This document shows positions 1 through 12,200 of a stretch of DNA of 64,000 nt, in pieces. Source of the stretch: Mactra quadrangularis (lineage: Eukaryota; Mollusca; Bivalvia; Venerida; Mactridae); the NCBI GenBank assembly GCA_025267735.1, contig CM046301.1:64685872-64749871 (forward strand), in the 5' to 3' direction. The notes beneath the pieces were generated by a model. The model saw only the letters and a list, made by a program, of their open reading frames with translations. It made no database searches and had not been told where the DNA came from. Made by a program: the position numbers and the translations under genes. The number at the start of each line of letters is the position of its first letter. Within the stretch, counting starts at the first letter, position 1.

Positions 1-3000
1 TTGCTGATGCACATATATTCATCCATTTATCTTCACGTGGAGGTTTTTTAATATAATTTTATGCGGTCGACACTTTGGTGCAACAATAAAATACCACTCC
101 AACATATTGCAATAACAATATTATGAATATGTATTATCTAAAAAAAATAATTTCGACCTTGGATGTAAACATTGGATATTATACTGAAACATTTTGACTG
201 TCCCTCGTAGAACTGGAGGTGAGACAAACAAGATAGTGAATACATCGTAATTATATTTTCTTACAATAATCGTACAAAGTACATTTATAAGAAAGCTGGC
301 AATAACATCTCAATCATCAACATTTATGTTACATTCAGGATTGTTGCCAATATTTACCTGAAGTGAGGAATAAGACGTTACATGATCTGTTCATTTCGTA
401 CATAGATAAATTTGTTACACAATATATTACAATGGTGGATCAAGAAAATATAATTTTAAGAAAGTACGCGCATTATTACATGTATAAACTGGAGATGCAG
501 ATTATCAAGCCCATTTTAATGCTGATTTTTTGCTTACGTTAACGTTATTAAGAGAAAATATACACTGGAACTCCTCTATTAAGACCACTGACCGTTCTTT
601 TAAAAAGTGGTCTTATTAGCGGTCTGACATATATTTACATTGTTCTCTTTAAAGAATCATTTGAAAGAGTAGTAGGTGTAATGAGCTTTTACTAATTAGT
701 CATTATCAAGTGAACAGCATTATTGCATAAGATTTTCAAATTTTATCTTAATTGTTTTTATGAAAAATATAAGTATTGTGTTCATCTTAGTTATTTTCAA
801 CTGCATTACGCGTGTATCGACAATCACGTACGGAACGGGTCAAAATGAACTAAAATCGCCTAACGGACCGTATAACGGACTTTATTCTGTTCTGACGCTC
901 TATAATCGTAATAACTCGGCTACATGTATATCCGTAGGCCGAAGAAAGAATAGAGTTTAGACTATACCAGCAATAAAAATTGATCTTTCCGTCGAATTAA
1001 CTCTCAAGAGCTATGGTTTCGGATTTGGTATACTCAAAACACTACCACTTGGACCACATTACCAATTTAACATTAAAAATGTATTTGTATCACATGACGC
1101 GTCTACTTTCGTTTTCGAGTATTTTCGTTGGTTGTTTTATCAAATATTTTCAATAGATTAAAGCTAATGGTTAGTATTGGGTAGGAAAATGAACCCTAAA
1201 ATATGCAAGTGTCACATTGTTTGTTAAATAGGCTTGTAAATACCCCTTGATTCATTAGTTATCTAACAGATTGACATATTTTGTTTACGAACAATGGGTG
1301 CAGCGTATTATCTACACAGGTGTGAAAAAATATATCATAGTCAGACTGCCGGTCGCCCGCCGAATATTAGCGAATTTTAAGTGGTCCCTTTAGCGGGATC
1401 AAAATGCACGCAATTAAAGCGTTCTGTCAGCAAGAAGTTGTCGTATTACGGAGTAGCGGGTTGGTCCTAATTTCGGGGTTAAAGACCATTAAATACAGAA
1501 GAAAAAAATCCGTTCTTTTCAAAATCGGTCTTTTTAGCGGGTTGGTCTTCGAATGATGGTCTTTAAGCGAGGTACCAGTGTAGTGTTTTATATTTTTTTA
1601 GTTATAAAAAGCTGCTCTGTTATATATATTATTTAAAGGGGAAAAAAGACATTACTGGCTAGGAAGCCAAAGTAGGATAGAATTCCAAGTTACTTTTCGC
1701 TGTACAATTGACAAGTCTGACGAGTTTTTTACCTTTACAGCGCAAAACATTTCAATGTTTTAAAAATACATTTAACTTATTATATAGACTTTTATATGGT
1801 TGAAGTTGCTATTAGCCGTTAATGACTCTACAGTACCCTGAAATTGACAATTTAATGCTTATAAATTAATATTAAACATAATATTTCAATAGTGGCAATT
1901 TGGCATGGACAAAAATTATCATTATCAATTATTTTTATGGTATTCACAATTAAGTTCAAGGTTCTAATAATAAGACTGCTACAAAACGATGATTCTCAAG
2001 AAAGGAATAATAAAACAGCCTCGTTCGTTGTGGAAATGTGAATTTAAATTTAATTGAATTTCTAGAAAAATAAGCCATTATCTGTTTAAAACAAATGTCT
2101 AACTAATAAAGTTTTGAATAGAACTTTTGATCTCAAACTGTTTTCTTTGACTGTACATTGTACTTTCTTATGATTATTCTGATTTATTGACCTTCACCTA
2201 GTGATTGTTTTATTTTGAAAAAAAATAAGTTTGGCTTTGACATAATCTTAACATTATTGTTAAACTCTTTCAAAATTGGATACACAAAACAACTTTTAGC
2301 AATTTTTACATGCTGTTGATTTTTTTAGTTAAGAAACACTATTGTAACGCAAATATTGTATGTTAAATAGTCTTTACAATATACATATTTAAGCTGTTTA
2401 CACTCTTAATGTTGTCGATAGTTCATGGCAAATCTTTTATAAAACAAAATTCTACAGAAACAGCTTTTTATAGAAAGTTTTATGAACGATGTCCTGCCTT
2501 GGTTAACAGAGAGGACAGAAAACGTGTACTTTTATAGGAAACAATCATCTAAAATTTGTCTTATCTATGTTATAATTTTCATTATAATTTTATTTCGACA
2601 AATTTCATGTAATTGACATTTTCCTTCAATCTTTGAGCAAAACAATCAGTGGGAAGTACTGTGACACGAAATTACAATTTACAAACTCAGGCTCAGTTTT
2701 TTCTATGTACAGCATTATTTGAAAACGAACTATTTAAATACTAGTTGACTTGAAGAGACATGTATTTAACTTATAAACTGTTCAATTGACAAACGTTGTA
2801 TGAAACATACACCAAGATGCGCTCTTGCTTACATAATAGCGCAAACAAATTCAGTGAACTTACACGTTTTTATCATGATTAGAGTTAGAAAAACCTACAG
2901 TGAATCATAACAGAATATCATGCAAGTAATGTAATACTAATGCATGACTACATGATACCATAAATGTCGATATAAGAATAGTTTACTACATACCCTCCAT

Positions 3001-3045
3001 GAATGCACTTTAGTCTATGCCCACAAAAAATCAGGATCAACGACG
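1..3045 (+). other. 5' flank of copy A
   Basis: This AT-rich non-coding DNA is homologous to the 5' flanks of the other copies (13861-15761, 39346-41632, 58246-60337). It is about 1 kb longer because of the pogo-like element at 563-1580. A short frame opening 'ATGGTGGATCAAG' at 431 is not kept in the other copies. No gene is seen apart from the core promoter at its end. Confidence 0.7.
563..1580. mobile_element. pogo/Tigger-like non-autonomous DNA transposon
   Basis: The ends are imperfect inverted repeats of about 24 bp: the left starts CACTGGAACTCCTCTATTAA and the right, read in reverse, starts CACTGGTACCTCGCTTAAAG. Both are flanked by TA (561-562 and 1581-1582). The CA(G/C)TGGAACCTC-type end and TA target are typical of pogo/Tigger elements of the Tc1/mariner group. 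The 1018-bp element is absent at the matching place in unit B (near 14475), so it inserted after the duplication or was lost elsewhere. Inside is only a 66-codon frame (760-960) with a hydrophobic start and no transposase similarity, so it is probably non-autonomous. Superfamily is inferred from the ends alone. Confidence 0.7.
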
Positions 3046-3054
3046 TATATATAA
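3046..3054 (+). promoter_or_regulatory. TATA box of C1q copy A
   Basis: TATATATAA sits in a block (CAGGATCAACGACG-TATATATAA-CAGTAC) that is almost unchanged in all four copies and lies 209 bp before the ATG. Constant position and sequence support a core promoter. The transcription start would be about 30 bp downstream, giving a leader of roughly 175 nt. No transcript evidence is available here. Confidence 0.6.
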
Positions 3055-3254
3055 CAGTACATTCCCCATATCTTCTTTACCCGACGAAATAACTGGAGTT
3101 GTTATATAGCTTAAACTATTGCACAAAACAGTGACTTTGTGTTGGACAGTTTTACAGTGTTATCTTCACTTGACTGTATGATATATAAAGTTTAATAATA
3201 CGCGTCAATTTATCTTATTTTTATTGTAATCGTCGCATCTTGAAATCGTTGAAA

Positions 3255-4924
3255 ATGTTGTTTTCTATTGTTCTCGTGTTTTGTATATTATCATTGTGTC
3301 ATTGTGAGGAACCGAAAAGTTGTTCTCAATTTTACTACGTTGATAAACTATTGGAGAAAATGATCAGGACTGAAATCAAATCAGAATCTTTAGAAAAAGT
3401 AATTACTTACACAATTTCTGACGTTCATCTTGCTTTGGATGAGCTAAAAAATGAACGAGAAATTTTCAAAAATGAAATAATGGAGATTAAAAATCTAATG
3501 AAGGATTTTCAGATAAAATCCGAAGGTGAAAAACAAACAATGGAAAATAAATTCCTTGAATATAAAAACGAAACGAGAGAAATAGTAGGTAAGTGACAGC
3601 TGCTATATTACTAGCTTTACAAGTATCTCCTATACCGAGTAATGCGGATTTTCTTTATATACTTCATATTGTATATATGTTATTTTTAACATACAGACAA
3701 AATGTTTTTTGAAAATGATCTTAATTTGATATGTCAATATTATAATTTGACAAAATTCGATATTTTTGAAAACAACCGTGTTTATTTTTATTCGTCTTTC
3801 TAACTTACTAACTCAAACAGCCGCGACCGAGGCGTAGTGGTAAGCATGCATGACTTCGAATCTGGAGATCGCGGGTTCGAGCCCGGTCGTTGTAGGTCAT
3901 ACCCTATACACAAGTTGTCGGCCTCGTGATGTGGTAAGTTAGTACTGGTGATAGAAAAGTGTCCAGGAAACCTATAGCAGGAAGAGCTGACCGTCGTATA
4001 TATAACCTAAATATGTGTTGAATACGACGTTAAAGAAAGAAAGAAAAACACTAACTTATACCATAACACTGAAATGTAATCGCTGTCACAAACACCTTTA
4101 ATTGCTTATGAAATACTAATAGTACAGGAGCGTTGAGGGCTATTTTGATACTTTTTCAATGGACTTGAATTTAAAATACTTTTGGCAAAACATTTACAAA
4201 TGTATCTGAATATACGATTGATATAGACACCTATAATAAAATGATTTTAGGATATCATCTCGGTGTAAGTTGCCGCGAATATTAATAGAAGTCAAATTGT
4301 TCAACATGCCCACCTATTCTCCGGGGTAAGTTGAGTCACATATATTGGTACTTAAATGTACTGAATGAAATTTTATACAGAGAAATATTACTGGCTTCTT
4401 GTGTTATCGTAAACAAGTGATTGTAAAAGAAACTGATGCTGAAACTGAAACTTTATTTATCATCAACTTAAATGAACCTTAATCTGTCTATTTCAGAAAA
4501 TGTGGTCACCCCAAATATCATGTTCAAGGCCAGAACTGTCAAAGATAAAAGTCCATCGGAAGGTGAAACAATAATATTCCAAGATGTTATGTTTAACTAT
4601 GGTGATGGTTACGAGGAAACCACGGGAATATTTACTGCACCGATAACAGGGACTTATCTGTTCACTATACATATGTGTGTGACTGGTGGTAAGGAATTCT
4701 TCTATGGTATAATGAAAGACAATAGTGTTTACACTTCTGGTTCGTTTTATCATTCAAGCACAACCATATGTTACACTGCTGACGCTATGATAAGAGTTGA
4801 TGCTGGACAGAAAGTATGGTTGAAATGTTTGTATGCTTCATTAAGCGGTTATATATTGTATGATTCCACATCTTCATCATACAATTACTGGAATACATTT
4901 TCAGGAATGCTTGTGCATATATAA
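3255..4924 (+). CDS. Secreted coiled-coil C1q-domain protein, copy A
   Basis: Two exons, 3255-3588 and 4497-4924, are joined by a phase-1 intron (donor GTAAGT, acceptor TATTTCAG) and give 253 aa. Residues 1-17 form a signal peptide (MLFSIVLVFCILSLCHC). Residues about 24-110 are a lysine/glutamate-rich helical stalk with mature Cys23 and an N-glycosylation sequon at Asn105 (NET). Residues about 115-253 are a C1q/TNF-like head, from TPNIMFKAR to FSGMLVHI. There is no collagen stretch, as is usual for bivalve C1qDC proteins, which act as soluble pattern-recognition lectins; binding here is inferred. The ATG at 3255 is chosen because the signal peptide begins there; an in-frame TTG 15 bases upstream is not a plausible start. 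The intron carries a SINE. Ligand unknown. Confidence 0.9.
3814..4049 (+). mobile_element. tRNA-derived SINE in the intron of copy A
   Basis: The element has a tRNA-like head with an A box (GGCGTAGTGGTAAGC) and a B box (GGGTTCGAGCCC), then a body ending GTGTTGAATACGACGTTAA and a GAAA-rich tail. A likely 7-bp target duplication ACTAACT lies at 3807-3813 and 4050-4056. The introns of copies B, C and D lack it, and it accounts for most of the extra intron length (908 bp against 697-823). It lies in the sense orientation, well away from the splice sites. It is a SINE rather than a functional tRNA because the acceptor stem does not close. Confidence 0.75.
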
Positions 4925-5536
4925 CAAGATCTTTTAAAACCACTAAAGATAGAAATTTGAACATTTAAATCCTGTATTGATGCATATATGCATATTACAT
5001 TTTGAGTATAAATTTGTGATAATTGCATCTTATTTCATTGTCATCTATTTTTTATAATTCTGTACGTGATACAGCGATATTGTATTTCAATCGTTCTCTC
5101 CCAACAAACGAATATACACATATGAGTGGTTGGGAAAATGTCACAATACCAAATACAGTGGAAAAACTATTTTGCGTAAACCAAAAAAATTCTATCGCGT
5201 TAAAATAATTCCGAAGCATTGTCGTATGTTTGTTTATTAATTTTAATGGTGGTGAATTTCCTCGGCATGTCCTTATTATAGTTTAACATGCATTACTTGA
5301 TCAACAACTTTCTGCTACAATTTTTCTGACTTTACATTTCAAATGTTTTCAAATAAACTAACCTCAGTGTAGTGCGTTCGTGCACAATCACAAACTATAA
5401 AATGAATTATTTGTCCGATGTTTTAATGTTTGGATCTGTATATTTTTGTGCATGATTAGAATTAACTTTGTTTTAATATTATGATATTCTTAGTATAAAA
5501 TGGTTTGTTTTACACTAAATTCATACTCTTATAAAC

Positions 5537-5542
5537 AATAAA
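5537..5542 (+). terminator. Poly(A) signal of copy A
   Basis: AATAAA sits in the motif ATAAACAATAAAAAAACA followed by a GT-rich stretch (CAGTGTTTTGTCATTT). It is 613 bp after the stop, and the motif is found at the matching place after copies B, C and D. Conservation makes it the best candidate for 3' end formation. Confidence 0.55.
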
Positions 5543-5949
5543 AAAACACCAGTGTTTTGTCATTTTATTGTACCCAACCTATTTGGTATATCTATTTACA
5601 TAGATTAACCAGAGAAATCTGAACAACTTTAATATCGAATTCTTTAACTTCTTTGAAAGACTAACGATTTTCCAGGATTTTTATTTTGCATTCCTCTGTC
5701 CATGAAAGAATCGAGAAAATCGTTTATATCTGAATATCCAAGCACAATGTAAATCTAGCGATAATGTTTGTAATTAAAAGCTTGTGATTTCATACTCCCA
5801 AAGGACTAATAAAATCAGTTACAATTATATTTAACGAAAGAGTTCGCATTACTTTGGTTACACTATTGTAAATAGATTTACATTGATAATAAATATTATT
5901 AGTCATAAAGTAGATAACCATGCACTGATATTTGTAATATCCCCGAAGC

Positions 5950-6395
5950 ATCACATTCTATAGATCATATTTGACTGTCAGTCAACCAACCCATCGTACC
6001 TGGAAAGGCCAGCAGCGTGTTCAATTATCCCGAACATTCCAAAACGTTCCATAACGGAATTGCAGGAACAACTCAACCCAAGGACAACTCAACCCGATAC
6101 AACTCATTCACGGTTTGATTGTTCCAACTTTGAGTAGAGTTATGCACGGATTGAGTTGTTTTCAGGTTGAGTTCTCCCGTATCCGTAACGTAGTTACTGA
6201 ACATGCTGCAGTTTTTAAGCCAAAACATTCGGTCGATAATTGACAACTGCCTTACATGATGTAACATCATAGGTAGTAGGAAAAAATGCCGTTGAAAAGA
6301 TTCCATGACCATGCTCCGCAACAGTATGCCCCAATTGGGAATCGAAACTACGACCCTCGATCAGAATACTTATGCGCTCGGTTAAGGCGATAAAT
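5950..6395 (-). mobile_element. Minus-strand tRNA-SINE split by a MITE
   Basis: This SINE belongs to the same family as 7684-7992, 18614-18905 and 63092-63380. Its body (around GTCAGTCAACC) and tRNA-like head (reverse B box near GGGAATCGAAACTACGACC, reverse A box near 6365-6390) are separated by the GTGTTCA MITE at 6011-6211. It also has shared landmarks such as TGACAACTGCCTTACATGAT. It is degraded. Exact ends are uncertain. Confidence 0.6.
6011..6211. mobile_element. GTGTTCA-family MITE, copy 1
   Basis: The ends are AGCAGCGTGTTCAATTATCC and, read in reverse, CTGCAGCATGTTCAGTAACT. The inside carries facing CAACTCAACC and GGTTGAGTTG tracts that would fold into a hairpin. It sits inside a SINE. 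Five further copies occur in this window. It has no coding capacity. Confidence 0.65.
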
Positions 6396-7683
6396 AGTAC
6401 AAGTGATTTTAATAAAACAGTATTAGTAAGATACTTCTTTATCATATTTGTAACCGGTTTTATACACCAGTATTATTGTATCACATCATCACTTCGTGGT
6501 AGACCAACTATGATTATTTAGAGAATATACAAATTATATTCTGTCAAAGTTTACTTGAAGTAAACAATAAATTTGCTTAATGATTTCAAGTGTCTTGACC
6601 ATCAAATGTGTTTTAAGTATATTGAACACCATTTGCGTTTCAAAAGGACTTATTGTATGGATATGGTCATATGGATAACTCCTACAAAAATACGATTACA
6701 TCACACTTCTACAGATACGTCATCTACAATTACAACTAATGAAGTAAACAAAGATTTGTTTTTCATCGATAATTTTTCTGGACTAATAATAAGATGACAT
6801 CAAATAACGCATAAAATAACCACTACATTTCATTTCACGAAATATATTTATTTGATCCAATGAATTTCGATCGTTAACTTCAAATCCTTTGCACAATTGA
6901 ATCGAGTGGGAAACTATGTTATGCTTAAATAAATTTTGTGCAGAGGCTTTAAAATTAAAGTAAAACAATTTTAATTAAAACATTTATGGGGTCATTTCAG
7001 ACTTAAAAATGTAATAGTTATTTTATGTTCCATTTGAATATTTTCTATATTTTGGCTGCTGCAAGAATTTGACGAAGAACAAGAGTTTGACAACATTTTG
7101 AAAATAACGTGACTATATACCCGGGAAGCTATGATATAATATGCATATCAATAAATGATATATCAAAACTTAGTTGCATCACACAATTATGAAACGTTAA
7201 GTACTTTTAGCACAAGTTCTAGGTTTAAGAGGTCAATAGGCGCATTTATTAATGTAATATAACGATTGAACCAATAGTCATATATGACCGGGTGGTTACG
7301 ACGATGGGCCGTTTGTCATTAGGTACATTAAACTAGATCTGTGTCGGTTAAAATAACATATAAAACCTTGTTGCTTCCTTTATCAAAACGCCTTATCCTT
7401 ATCACTCAATATTCCAAAAAAACAGGCTTTAGAGTAATTAATCTTTAATGTAAGAAATTCTTGACGGTTTTAATATAATGTTTACAGCAGAAAAAGGTGT
7501 ACTTTATAATATTTTACATTTCTTATTCAAGAAAATAAAAAATGAAATGTAAGAGTTTGATAATTTGCGAGTTTGATTCTATAGTAATACAAAATATGGT
7601 AAATGATATCCCGAATTTTGACACTGTACTAATCAGTGTTTATATTTACGCTGACATTTTAAGTAAATACATCTATCCGACAG

Positions 7684-7992
7684 TTCTTTTTTGGTGGGTT
7701 TAACGCCGTAGCAACACATTGACATTGTATAGGTCCTATAACGGCCGTCAGTCAACCTACTCACTCCTCCTGGAAAGGCTAAATCTCTGGATTAAGCAGT
7801 CAACTACTAAGCGCAATCTTTCGTCAGTGACTGACAACTGCCCTACATGATTAAATCACTGGTAGGAGGGAGAATGACCGTAAGAATAATTTCATGACCA
7901 GCTGCACGAATGTATTCTTCGCCCGAGAAACGAATCCACTGCCTCTCGATCGGTAGACTTGCATGCTACCATTGAGCTAGCTGGACGGCTTT
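7684..7992 (-). mobile_element. tRNA-derived SINE, family 2, with target duplication
   Basis: Read on the minus strand, a tRNA-like head (A box TAGCTCAATGGTAGCATGC, B-box region GTGGATTCGTTTC) is followed by a body and the tail GTGTTGCTACGGCGTTAA and an A-rich end. The 8-bp duplication TCCGACAG flanks it at 7676-7683 and 7993-8000. The matching site in unit C (near 47495) reads straight through without the SINE, confirming an insertion. Relatives lie at 5950, 18614, 19609, 44382 and 63092. Confidence 0.8.
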
Positions 7993-9127
7993 TCCGACAG
8001 GTCTAATAGCTGTCATTTGCAAATATTGATGTCTAGTCGTTTTTCCGTAACAAAATCTTTGGTTCCACGTCGTATGAAAAAGCAAATACACCCAACAGAA
8101 TTCAATATAAGATAAAATGATAACTAGCGTCAGAAGATGTGATGTTTTTATTTGGAAACGACGCTCACAGATAGCCTATTTGGTAGCTCATCTGACTACA
8201 ATCTAGGAGTCGTAAATGTGTTCAATCCCCTGGCTGTTACTATATATCTTCGTGGAGTTATTACATTCATGTTCTGGACTACCCCTATATCATAGCTTGT
8301 GATAAGCAAACAGTAATTTTACAGACATATATCATAGCTTGTGATAGGCAATTTCACAGTTCGTAAAGGGAAGCAACTTTGTTGCAGACTAGGATTGAAA
8401 TAACATTATATTAATTCCCTTTAACCAAACTGCATTCATATATAATGTATAACTTGCCTTATGTTAGAAACTAATATATAATATACGTAATAGAACAAAT
8501 ACAGAGAATACCACAACAGTATCGGGTTCGGGTAAACAATACAACACAAGAAACGATCTCCAAGTCAGAAAAACACAATTAAACATTGGGATGCAAACAC
8601 ATAAGTATGGAAAAATTTATCCTCATAAGTAAAAACACGCTAGTCAAATTGTTCGTAGTCGTTGCTTTTCTGTTAGTATACAGGATTCGGACGTAGACGA
8701 TGTTCCAAGTGTTTAACTATAATCCCATACATAGAATATTAACTAAGTAATGTAAATATAAAATGTATTTCATTAAATAGAGAGTTTTAGTTCTGTAGAA
8801 TTGACAGGGAGACAACTATTACGATCATGTGTACATAAAGAAAGTCTCTGGTAGAGTTACCGTTCTTCTCTCATTATTTTTAAAATGTATAATCATCAGA
8901 TATAAAGGTTTTGTTTATCAAGTTTGTGATTGAACTGGCGTACAATAACATCATGTAGTTATTTTGTCTGTAGACGGAAACACAATATTTGATAAATTCA
9001 AGAAAATTCAGGGTATAGGTCAGTTAAATCAAATATCGCTGGTTGTTTCACTATTATTAGGGTCACATATCAAATGTGATCAAATGCTCATATTAAAAGA
9101 AAACTGTACACAACATTTTGTATATTG

Positions 9128-9475
9128 ATTCACATCCGAGATTGCGAACCCTAGTACACTAAAGAGATAGTTTACTTATGTATTCTGATATTCGTATCGT
9201 ACCGTTTGAGTATGCCTGTTTGCTTAGTTGGATTTTCATATCTAACGATCTAACGATTTCATCTATATCAAAGATCATATCCACTGCACTATGGAGACCT
9301 ATGATAGTTTGGATATTCGTGTCGTTCCGTATGTTTCCGACTGTTTGTTCACTTATATTATTTGTATGTATCCACATCATAGATTGCTCATCCCTGTACA
9401 CTATGAAAGGACTATCTGATTTATTCGGATATTTAAGTCGAACTCTTGATATATATATGACACCACAGTGGCAGC
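9128..9475. repeat. Degenerate three-fold tandem repeat, unit A
   Basis: There are about three diverged copies of a ~115-bp motif built on CACTATG..., GATATTCG and TCGTNCCGTNTG. The block also occurs in units B (21510-21860) and C (48541-48900). ORFs of 123 aa (minus) and 107 aa (plus) run through it in unit A but are interrupted in B and C, so they are not treated as genes. Confidence 0.5.
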
Positions 9476-9540
9476 AATTACTGAATAAATGTGTTAAATA
9501 ATTGCTAATACCCGACACCACTAAATTCATGGAAGACTAT

Positions 9541-9770
9541 CAGCAGCGTGTTCAGTAACGACTGTCAGCGAACGTTACGGATGCGGGTCTACTCAACCCG
9601 AAGACAACTCAACCCGTGCATAACTCAACTCAAAGTTGTAAAAACTCACCCAATAGTAGGGGATTGAGTTGTATTGGGTTGATTTGTTTTGGGTTGAGAT
9701 GTTCCGACACTTCCGTTACGAAGCGTTTTTGAACATTCGGGATAATTGAACAATCTACTGATCGTATAGC
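9541..9770. mobile_element. GTGTTCA-family MITE, copy 2
   Basis: It starts CAGCAGCGTGTTCAGTAACG and ends GGGATAATTGAACAATCTAC-TG, with AT on both sides and an internal hairpin of GTTGAG/CTCAAC tracts. It is at the same position as copy 5 (48957-49178) in unit C but missing from unit B (near 21972). Confidence 0.65.
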
Positions 9771-10754
9771 GGAAACGTAAATTATGTTTTGATAAATGAG
9801 GAGACACATCTGGTTAACGAATTTAAGCTTGTTGGGGGCGACTTAGATTTGATAGTTTGATTTACTGTAAACCAAAAGATATACAACTTTTGCAGTAGTG
9901 GTATTTTCGCTAAATATTATCGTCACTTACTATCTGTAATTGACCTTTTTGATGTAATATTTCGATATAAATTATCTTGTGGTTTCATTAAAGTATATAT
10001 TTTACTAATTGTTATAGAAAATTAGAAACGGTAAAATGTCCTTATATCTCATAATATGGACAGTCAATACTGCAGAAAATTTTACAACTAGTTTCATGTG
10101 TCTAACTTACTATAAACTTTAGATATTTACTTTTATTAATAGACTAATTTATTCTTGCTGCGAAAAAATGATCTACTGTACCTGTTTTTTTAGATCATTG
10201 GCAATTTGTATTACCTTAACAAATAAATGAAGGACAGAAAATACAAAAGTACGGTCGTTAAAAAACAAACTTATTGTAAAACCATGCTGCGTACTCTGTG
10301 CAGAGGTTTACTTCCCTTAGAACATAAGTAGGAGAGCATGGCACGATACTGATGTTGTGAAAAATACTCACAGCACAAGATAAAACAAGATCCATCGTAA
10401 CTTATAGTAAGTAATTAAAAAAATGTTCGTTGTACTTAGTAAATGTATTGCTAAACTCGAGAAATAGAAAATATACTTTGATGAAAAAGCCATAGAGGAC
10501 AAAACAAATAGATTATACGAATGTTATAATTAACAAATCACCTGTAAGAATAAGTAACTATTTGTTAACAGCTGATTTTCACTATATACGTATAAAGGTA
10601 CAGCTTGTGTTATAGAACGGTTTATAGATAGATAGAAGTTTCCTAGACCAAAAGGTTCATGACCATCAACTAAGTTGCAATGTTTTTATTATAAATGATA
10701 AATTTTAAAGTATACACTGCTAATTGATTATTTGTATAATCTTCTGTTACGATT

Positions 10755-11020
10755 TATTTATTGGGTTAAACGAAATAATTTAGGACATTTTACGGCGTCC
10801 AGCGCACCTAACGTAGCTTTCCTGGACCCTTGTCTATAACAAGTACTAACCTACCCTTCCACAAGGCCGGAAACTTCTCAATATGCTTTACTAATGGAGG
10901 AAAATTGACATTTTTGTCAAATTTTCATGTAAGGGTATAACTTCCCCGGATGAGATTCGAACCCGTACCCCTTCGGGACACGAGATTCTAAATCCCGGCG
11001 TGCTACCAACTATGCAAAAG
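10755..11020 (-). mobile_element. tRNA-derived SINE, family 1
   Basis: On the minus strand, a head with an A box (TAGTTGGTAGCACGCC) and B box (GGGTTCGAATCTC) leads to a body containing GGTGCGCTGGACGCC and ends in a short tail near TTACGGCGT. It matches the plus-strand full copy at 57893-58180 and its paralogue at 36325-36586. The equivalent spacer between C and D (near 55330) lacks it. Confidence 0.75.
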
Positions 11021-12200
11021 TAAAACAAATGTAAAAATTTAAGTATTATATATAGCCCTATACAATAGTCAGAATCTCGTGTGAAGTTAGTTTTTACACC
11101 AAACCGTCATTCATTAGAAGATACAGAACTATACTTTAATGCTCATAGATCTTATAAATAATTGTTTTACTAGGCTTCTTAATTAACAAATTCCAGAGTA
11201 CATAAAACATGCACATGTTTCAAGATAAAATCATATTTTGTACGAATTCAGACACATCCACCGATTTCTTGTTCTTACACCGCACTATTTGTTTTACAGA
11301 GAAACACTTCGCCTTATTTAGCGACGTGTAGTGTGTATGTGGTACAGCCTTGGTATAATGTTTCATTCACATGTCACTGTACATAACGTTCATGATAAAA
11401 GTCGCTTACAACGTTATAATAAACATTGAATTAGTATTGTATAACTAGACTCGACCAAGGTAACTTCACTGTGATACAATCACATGTGATTTCGCTGTTC
11501 TTGAAGTGGTAGTAAAATACCTGTATAACAACAAACCCACATAACTACGAGCTCGTTCAGCCGCCACCAATTAAATTACAGCAAATAACAATAAAAACAG
11601 TATAAGTACGCATGCGCTGTCGTGCACACGTTTACTATCTCTTGTAAACTAATGTATGATTATACAATATGATCAAAATACAGGCACCACTCGACACTGT
11701 AACATTGCTAGACTAGGTGTTTAGGAGATGATCTCTTAGGTAAAACCAAAACCTTAAAACGTCCCGTAGTCTGATGACAGATGTCACATGTCATATTGCG
11801 CTTCTATGATTGCCTTTCTTCGCAGAATTTTTCAGTGTTCAGATCTTGTACAGTTTATATCTTGATATATATATCTGTAAATCTTAAACTTTATTCAATT
11901 AACCTTAAAGATAATAATTCATGTTTTAACTAGATCAGAAATCATTACACTGTGACGATAGGCATCCTCTAATGTTAACTATTTTATCGGTTAAATCTGT
12001 TTTAATTAACTTTACATACAAAATCGGATTGGTAATTCACATCAAGTAAGCATGCTTACGTAATTAACACTAGATCATTCAGTGTAAGGATATATTAACA
12101 AGGATCAACGTACAAGAATAAGTTATCAAAGATGATAAAACAACATAGTTTAACTAGTAGTGTTTTAAACATGACAATCTGATATTTTGTGTGAACCCTG

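Larger units (their letters stand above)
4925..9540 (+). other. 3' UTR and downstream flank of copy A
   Basis: The first ~620 bp form the likely 3' untranslated region. Beyond the poly(A) signal, the DNA matches the downstream flanks of B (18240-21970), C (44010-48956) and D (62700-64000). It holds SINE copies at about 5950-6395 and 7684-7992 and a degenerate tandem block at 9128-9475. ORFs here (such as 6073-6321 on minus and 9159-9530 on minus) overlap repeats and are broken in sister units, so I call no gene. Confidence 0.65.

Noticed and set aside
431..541. Short frame opening ATGGTGGATCAAGAAAATAT upstream of copy A, with ATGGCGGATCAAG versions at 39850 and 58724
   Set aside because: Downstream residues and stops differ in every copy and the unit B version has no ATG; it is best explained as conserved non-coding flank.
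3240..3254. TTG start giving an N-terminal MKSLK extension for copies A and B
   Set aside because: TTG is not a normal eukaryotic start, the extension is absent in C and D, and the ATG at 3255 directly begins a good signal peptide.
9159..9530. 123-codon minus-strand ORF (and 107-codon plus-strand ORF) in unit A as a gene
   Set aside because: It runs through a degenerate tandem repeat and is frameshifted or split in units B and C; there is no recognisable domain and the overlapping frames are on opposite strands.
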